From positions 1-64,000 of the forward strand of contig READ01000022.1 in NCBI GenBank assembly GCA_004293675.1: a stretch of 64,000 bases of DNA. The letters are read 5' to 3'. Position 1 is the first letter of the stretch; every line of letters begins with the position of its first letter. Shown here piece after piece: positions 59,403-64,000 of this stretch. The notes under the pieces are model-generated. The model was given only the letters and a program-made list of their open reading frames with translations. It did not search any database and was not told the origin of the DNA. A program made the position numbers and the translations under genes. Source of the DNA: Betaproteobacteria bacterium (GTDB lineage: Bacteria; Pseudomonadota; Gammaproteobacteria; Burkholderiales; Casimicrobiaceae).

Positions 59403-60743
59403 ATGTCAGATTTAGCTTCGAAAATCGCATTGATTCAAGGTCGCCCGGCGTTAAAGGTTGAGCAACTCGCGACGCTGTTTGATTCGACGATGGCGGCCAA
59501 TATTTCGGTGTTTGACCTCGACGCACGGCTGCTCTACGTCAATGACTTGTTTGCGCGTTCGTTCAAACGACCCCCCAGCGAATTGGTTGGAAAAACGCTC
59601 TACGAGTTGTATGCGGAAAGCCACATCGCGCAGTTTCGCCCCTACCTTGAGCGGGTATTGGCGGGCGAGGCTGTTACCTACGAGCGACTGAGCCAGGTCG
59701 TTGACACTACAGGCGTTTGGTACACCGTCGCGCTCACACCGTGGCGCGATGAATCGGGCACCGTCATTGGCGGTGCGCAGGTGTCGATGCGGGTGCATGA
59801 AATGAAAGCCGCGCTCGAATCGCTGCGGGTCGCGCAGGAGCGCTTGGCGTCGCACATGAACAACAGTCCGTTGGTGGCCATTGAGCTCGACGCAGCGTTG
59901 AATGTGTCGCAGTGCGGCGTCCAAGCGTTTGATTTGATCGGCATACCGCCCGAGCAAATTGTGGGTCGCTCGCTGCTGCAAGAGATGCGCGACCGCGGGG
60001 AACAGGGCGAGCCGTTGGTCGACGCGTTGCAACGTTTGCAGTCGGGCGCTGAGGTGAGAAACCGCGTTGAGGTCGCACTCAGTCACGTTAATGGAAAAAC
60101 CATTTATACCGAATGGTTTAACAGCGCACTGACGGATGCCAACGGTCGGGTGAGCTCGATCATGTCGCTGGTGCAGGATGTGACCGCGCGAACGCTCGCC
60201 GACGTGCAGCTTCGGCGATTCGTCACGCACGACACGCTGACCGGGCTCCACAACCGCCGCGGTTTAACGGAGCGGCTCAACCAGTGCATCGTGCATTATC
60301 GGCGCGCTGACATCCCGTTGGCGCTGATGTTTATCGATTTGGATGGGTTCAAGCAGGTCAACGACTTGCATGGTCACGGCGCGGGCGACGAGCTGCTGTG
60401 CGAAGTCGCGCGACGGCTGCTTGCGGTAGTGCGCGGAGCCGATTTGGTGGCGCGAATCGGCGGTGACGAATTTGTGGTGCTCGTTGAACGCGACGCGACG
60501 CTCGACGCAGTCAATACGCTGGGCGGCCGCATCTTGCGCGCGCTCGAAGCACCATGCGGGTTTACGGGCGGCGCAGCCCGTGTTGGTGCATCGATTGGCG
60601 TTGCGATGTGCCCACCGGGCACGGCCGATGCGGTGGAGCTGATGCGTTCCGCCGACAGCGCGATGTACCAGGCCAAGCGCGCTGGAAAAGGGCGTGTGGT
60701 TTACGCCAACCTCTCGCTAGCAGCGAGTGCGCGGACGACCTAG
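59403..60743 (+). CDS. PAS-PAS-GGDEF diguanylate cyclase
   Basis: Two PAS domains (about residues 20-140 and 150-275, for example ISVFDLDARLLYVNDLF) precede a GGDEF domain with an intact RIGGDEFVVLV near residue 352 and an I-site RGAD five residues before it. This suggests active c-di-GMP synthesis with product inhibition. No membrane segment is present, so it is a cytoplasmic sensor. Ligand unknown. It lies divergent from the flavin oxidase gene. Confidence 0.93.
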   Translation: MSDLASKIALIQGRPALKVEQLATLFDSTMAANISVFDLDARLLYVNDLFARSFKRPPSELVGKTLYELYAESHIAQFRPYLERVLAGEAVTYERLSQVVDTTGVWYTVALTPWRDESGTVIGGAQVSMRVHEMKAALESLRVAQERLASHMNNSPLVAIELDAALNVSQCGVQAFDLIGIPPEQIVGRSLLQEMRDRGEQGEPLVDALQRLQSGAEVRNRVEVALSHVNGKTIYTEWFNSALTDANGRVSSIMSLVQDVTARTLADVQLRRFVTHDTLTGLHNRRGLTERLNQCIVHYRRADIPLALMFIDLDGFKQVNDLHGHGAGDELLCEVARRLLAVVRGADLVARIGGDEFVVLVERDATLDAVNTLGGRILRALEAPCGFTGGAARVGASIGVAMCPPGTADAVELMRSADSAMYQAKRAGKGRVVYANLSLAASARTT

Positions 60744-60782
60744 CGCACCGCGCCTTGGCGCCGCGATGCTCGGTCGATAAGA

Positions 60783-61799
60783 CTACGCGTTTTCAGCGGC
60801 GCTGGTCCACTTACCCTTGGCCGCGAGCGAATTCATTTTGCAGCGATGCGCAAACGCGACCTGCGCAGGTTTGTAGTTTTCTGCTTTGCCTTTCCACACC
60901 TTTAGCGCCGTAAAGTGCAGCGCTCGGCTGTAGCTAAACGTGAGCGGCCACGGATTGCCGGAGAGCTTGTTCATTTCGTTCAAGTGCGCCGCGGAATCCA
61001 CGTCGCTCTGCCCGCCCGACAAAAAGACAACGCCCGGTAACGCTGACGGAACGGTACGCTTCAAGCACTCCACCGTGCGTGCGCCCACGTCGGCCTGCGA
61101 CGCACGATTTTTTGCGTCTTTACCGCTGATAACCATGCTCGCTTTGAGGATCGTGCCCTCCAGCCAGACTTGGTTGTCGCCGAGCTGCGCAAAGAGCGTG
61201 CGAAGTGTGGCTTCAGTCACGTCAAAGCAGCGATCAATGGAATGCTCACCGTCGAGCAGCACCTCGGGTTCAACGATGGGAACGATGCCCGCTTCTTGGC
61301 AAATCGCCGCGTAGCGCGCCATGGCGTGGGCGTTGGCCCAGATGCAGCGCGCCGTTGGGATGCTCTCGCCGATGGTGATGACCGAGCGCCATTTCGCAAA
61401 GCGCGCGCCCAAAGCGAAGTATTCCTTCATGCGCTTTTGCAGGCCGTCCAAACCATCGGTGATGAGCTCGCCCGGTGCCAGTGCCAAATCGCGGGTTCCG
61501 GCGTCGACCTTGATGCCGGGAATCACGCCAATCGAGTTCAAGTAGTCTGCAAACGGCGTGCCGTTGGAGTGCTTTTGACGCAGCGTTTCGTCGTGCAAGA
61601 TCACGCCCGAAATCGTTGATTTCATCGCGGGTGTGGTGAACAACATTTCGCGGTAAGTGCGGCGCATTTCCTCGCTGTCGGGGATATTAGCCACGGCAAA
61701 TCGCTTGGCGCAGGTGCCCGCAGATTCGTCGGCTGCCAAGAGGCCTTTACCCGGAGCCACCATGGCGCGAGCGGTTTGAGCGAGAAGCGTTTTGTTCAT
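60783..61799 (-). CDS. Fructose-bisphosphate aldolase, class I
   Basis: The 338-residue protein begins MNKTLLAQTARAMVAPGKGL and has the Schiff-base lysine in LEGTILKASMVISG, and LLAADESAGTCAKRF typical of eukaryote-like class I aldolases. The C-terminal tail differs from the animal enzyme. It catalyses the reversible split of fructose 1,6-bisphosphate in glycolysis and gluconeogenesis. Class I aldolases are less common in Proteobacteria than class II. The gene stands alone. Confidence 0.94.
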   Translation of the reverse strand: MNKTLLAQTARAMVAPGKGLLAADESAGTCAKRFAVANIPDSEEMRRTYREMLFTTPAMKSTISGVILHDETLRQKHSNGTPFADYLNSIGVIPGIKVDAGTRDLALAPGELITDGLDGLQKRMKEYFALGARFAKWRSVITIGESIPTARCIWANAHAMARYAAICQEAGIVPIVEPEVLLDGEHSIDRCFDVTEATLRTLFAQLGDNQVWLEGTILKASMVISGKDAKNRASQADVGARTVECLKRTVPSALPGVVFLSGGQSDVDSAAHLNEMNKLSGNPWPLTFSYSRALHFTALKVWKGKAENYKPAQVAFAHRCKMNSLAAKGKWTSAAENA

Positions 61800-61904
61800 T
61801 TTGAAAATGCGAAAAAGTGGAAGGGTTTCACCACAAATTTTACGGGACAGCTTGTAGTTTCGTGTTGCTCAGCGGTGTGATGCAGCAGAGGTCGCAATAA
61901 TCCT

Positions 61905-62021
61905 AACTTTATTATTGATAGCCTTATGAAATATGGGTTTTAAGTCGATTTAGCTAGTTAATGAAATGCAATAAAAATATCGTTAAGCCCATATTTCATA
62001 GGGCATTAGGCTAAATAGCTG
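61905..62021. repeat. 117-bp palindromic intergenic repeat, copy 7
   Basis: The cleanest copy. The arms GCCTTATGAAATATGGGTTT and AAGCCCATATTTCATAGGGC pair at nearly every position, with AACTTTATTATTGATA and TTAGGCTAAATAGCT outside. It lies upstream of the aldolase gene, in the gap after the sulfate transporter end. Confidence 0.88.
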
Positions 62022-62174
62022 TAATCACAACACGGGTTGATGGGTTGGGGCCCCCTCGGCACCGCTTGTACCCAACGGATGATTGGCTGGGTGGCATGTC
62101 GCCAAAGCTTCGATCAGTTCAGTCTGATTAGACAAAGCAAGCGCTTCGGTCAAACGCGCGGTGGCGCATCGCAG
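62022..62174. other. Gap after the repeat, open in frame with the SulP gene
   Basis: On the minus strand the SulP reading frame stays open for 49 codons after its TAG stop (62175-62177), up to a TGA near 62028. The translation is LRCATARLTEALALSNQTEL and onwards, with no resemblance to a STAS domain. No other gene is supported. Confidence 0.35.
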
Positions 62175-63431
62175 CTAGCGGCCCTTCAAGCGCACCACGA
62201 CTAACGACACCGCCACGCCCAGCAAAATAGCCCACTCTAGCGGCATGGTGAGGGTTGCGACGAATGTGGCGATGAGCGTGATGCGTTCGAATTTGTCATC
62301 AAGCAGATGACGAATTTCTCGGCGATCAATGAGTCCCCACGCCACCAAAAACAGGATCGCGGCGACCGCAGCGAGCGGCAAATACGTTGCCAAGGGCGCA
62401 ACGAAAAACAAAATCAACACCAAGAACACGGCTGCGCAGATCGCCGAAAACGGCGTTACGGCACCCGCTGCCAAATTCACGCCCGAACGATTAAACGAGC
62501 CGCTCGATGGATAGGCCGAAAAAAACGAGCCGATCATATTGGCCGCGCCTTGACCGAGGAATTCTTGATTGCCATCGAGCGGCTCATTCCGTTTTTTTGC
62601 CATCGCTTGTGCGATCGACACCGCCTCGGCGAGCGCTAAGAGCGTCATCGCAAGTGACGGAATCAACAAGAGCTTCAGCGTGTCCAATGACAGCTCCGGC
62701 GTTGACAGACGCGGCAGCGCGCCGGGCAGCGCGTCGACCGTTTTAATCATCCAATCGGGCTGCGCACCTTTGACAATCGCCGCAACCATCGCGCCAACGA
62801 TCACTGCAATGAGCATGGCTGGAACCCAACGATTAAGCGGCTTCCAGAGCGTCGCAGCCACCAGCGTGGACACGCCAACGATCACCGTGCCGGGATTAAT
62901 AGAGCCGAGTAGGCCAAAAAATTCGCGTGCCGTTTGCCACACATTCGCGCCGCGCGAAATGTCCACGCCAAAGAAATTTCGAATCTGCGAATTGATGATG
63001 AGCACCGCCGCCCCCGCGGTGAATCCAACAATGACAGTGTGTGAAATGTGCTGCGTGAGTTTGCCCGCCCGCGCCAGCCCCAAGAGCAATTGCCACACAC
63101 CGACCATAAAGGTGAGCGTGAGCACTAGCGCTACATAACGATCCGAGCCGGGCGCGGCAAGCGGTGCCATGATCGCCAAAATGGTGAGCGAAATGGCGTT
63201 GGCCGGACCCGTGACCATCACCCGTGACGAACCCAACAGCGCAGCAATCACACACGGCACTATCGCCGAATACAAACCGTATTCGGGGGGCATGCCGGCC
63301 AGCGTTGCAAAGGCCACGCCTTGCGGTAACACTACGACCGCGCCGGTGAGCCCAGCGAGCACATCGGCGCGCAGCACGCCGCGCTGTTTAAGCAGCGGCC
63401 ACCACATGAGAAACGGGAAAAATCGATGCAC
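62175..63431 (-). CDS. SulP-family anion transporter without STAS domain
   Basis: The 418-residue protein has the SulP membrane core: LAGLTGAVVVLPQGVAFATL, GLYSAIVPCVIAALLGSSRV and VSIAQAMAKKRNEPLDGNQE are classical. About 12 segments are visible. The protein stops right after the last segment (LVVVRLKGR), so the cytoplasmic STAS domain, normally about 130 more residues, is missing. Substrate could be sulfate, bicarbonate or another anion. It lies 30 bases before the DmsC-like gene end on the same strand. Confidence 0.9.
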   Translation of the reverse strand: MHRFFPFLMWWPLLKQRGVLRADVLAGLTGAVVVLPQGVAFATLAGMPPEYGLYSAIVPCVIAALLGSSRVMVTGPANAISLTILAIMAPLAAPGSDRYVALVLTLTFMVGVWQLLLGLARAGKLTQHISHTVIVGFTAGAAVLIINSQIRNFFGVDISRGANVWQTAREFFGLLGSINPGTVIVGVSTLVAATLWKPLNRWVPAMLIAVIVGAMVAAIVKGAQPDWMIKTVDALPGALPRLSTPELSLDTLKLLLIPSLAMTLLALAEAVSIAQAMAKKRNEPLDGNQEFLGQGAANMIGSFFSAYPSSGSFNRSGVNLAAGAVTPFSAICAAVFLVLILFFVAPLATYLPLAAVAAILFLVAWGLIDRREIRHLLDDKFERITLIATFVATLTMPLEWAILLGVAVSLVVVRLKGR

Positions 63432-63461
63432 CGAAGCCGCGCTAGGAAGCGATGCGCCGCA

Positions 63462-64000
63462 CTAAACGTGCTGCTGGCCGTGATAGAGCCGCACGACGTG
63501 CTCGGCCTCTGCAAAGAACAGCCAACGCTCAACAAATAGGCCGATTAAGCAAGCCACGACTGGCGCAAACGGCGGTGTGTTCGAGAAAAATAGCAGCACC
63601 AGCGGCAGCACAAAACCAAGCGCAATCGAGAGCCAGCGCAGCAGGCGGGCTTTCTCGCGCGCCAGTTGAAAACCAAACTCATTGGTCAAAAACGTGCCGT
63701 GCGTGTGACCGACGTCAAGTAAGCGCACCTGGCCTTGTTTGAGCCCCAGCGCGTCGTTGATCGTGTGCTGCTTGCGCGGGTGTTTCAGGAGATAGCCCAG
63801 GTAAACAAGCAGGCCCGCCGCTAGCAGAACAATGGCAACCCAAGGTCGGCCAAGGGGGCCGATTTCAGCAGAGCGCGTTGAGAGGATCGCCACAAAAAGC
63901 AGTGCGCCGCTCATCAAACCGAACAGCACATACTTGGTCGGCGTGAGCCAACTGTTCCAGCGCGGGATCGTCTTTAAGCAACCGTAAATCATGCCCGTGC
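63462..64000 (-). CDS. DmsC-like reductase membrane anchor, C-terminal part (5' end outside window)
   Basis: The frame is open through the window's right edge, so only the C-terminal 179 or so residues are seen. They match the DmsC anchor family: MIYGCLKTIPRWNSW, FLTNEFGFQLAREKARLLRW and the ending LIGLFVERWLFFAEAEHVV. DmsC holds the catalytic DMSO reductase subunits at the membrane and passes electrons from quinol. A DmsAB pair is expected beyond the edge. The in-frame Met at 63992 is not the real start, because the family is about 300 residues. Confidence 0.82.
   Translation of the reverse strand, partial: TGMIYGCLKTIPRWNSWLTPTKYVLFGLMSGALLFVAILSTRSAEIGPLGRPWVAIVLLAAGLLVYLGYLLKHPRKQHTINDALGLKQGQVRLLDVGHTHGTFLTNEFGFQLAREKARLLRWLSIALGFVLPLVLLFFSNTPPFAPVVACLIGLFVERWLFFAEAEHVVRLYHGQQHV

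Overview
The window reads as a chromosomal segment of a Betaproteobacterium, most likely Burkholderiales or a close relative. This rests on protein signatures: a NrdA with two N-terminal cone regions, a DUF4212 plus VC_2705-type symporter pair, a YqhA-type membrane protein, class I fumarase and a Betaproteobacteria-style Dcd N-terminus. No rRNA or tRNA was seen, so placement below class level is inference. Gene density is high, genes lie on both strands, and most of the content is housekeeping and central metabolism. No prophage, integrase or CRISPR array is visible.

Layout. 1-3.5 kb is accessory: the 3' end of an IS4-family transposase, a lipoprotein, a 99-residue orphan, a GH46 chitosanase-like enzyme and a small membrane protein. 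3.5-11 kb is the deoxynucleotide block: nrdB, three small genes (DUF2442, DUF1508-like, BON-LysM), nrdA with paired NrdR boxes, then dcd. 11-16 kb holds a MocA-like nucleotidyltransferase, a GGDEF-EAL protein, class I fumarase and a YqhA protein. 16-22 kb is the acetate block: acs, YggT-like and TPR genes, a DUF4212 subunit and its sodium:solute symporter. 22-30 kb holds purB, a flavocytochrome c sulfide dehydrogenase-like pair, an AbrB-Doc toxin-antitoxin pair, a FabH-like enzyme and trhO, whose 3' end is duplicated beside REP sequences. 30-45 kb holds a fused transporter/spermidine synthase-like protein, htpX, rpmE2, a PMT/ArnT-like transferase, obgE, proB, a DegQ protease, vapBC, an exported methyltransferase-like protein, an aldo/keto reductase and two transporters. 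45-64 kb holds a GST, two secreted proteins, an exported intradiol dioxygenase-like enzyme, aceA, a candidate small RNA, sseA, dnaG, a MacAB-type efflux operon, a response regulator, a flavoprotein oxidase, a diguanylate cyclase, class I aldolase, a SulP transporter and a DmsC-like fragment cut by the window edge.

How it fits together. acs, the acetate-type symporter, fumarase and isocitrate lyase suggest growth on acetate through the glyoxylate shunt. nrdA, nrdB, dcd and purB supply nucleotides. Two GGDEF proteins point to c-di-GMP signalling.

The most unusual non-coding feature is a family of about 117-bp imperfect palindromes, at least seven copies in 64 kb, all between genes. They resemble enterobacterial ERIC elements in size and behaviour but have a different sequence. 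Two further REP-like families are present, one of them associated with the trhO duplication. An orphan promoter-terminator unit after aceA looks like a small RNA gene. All calls come from reading the sequence; no database search was run.
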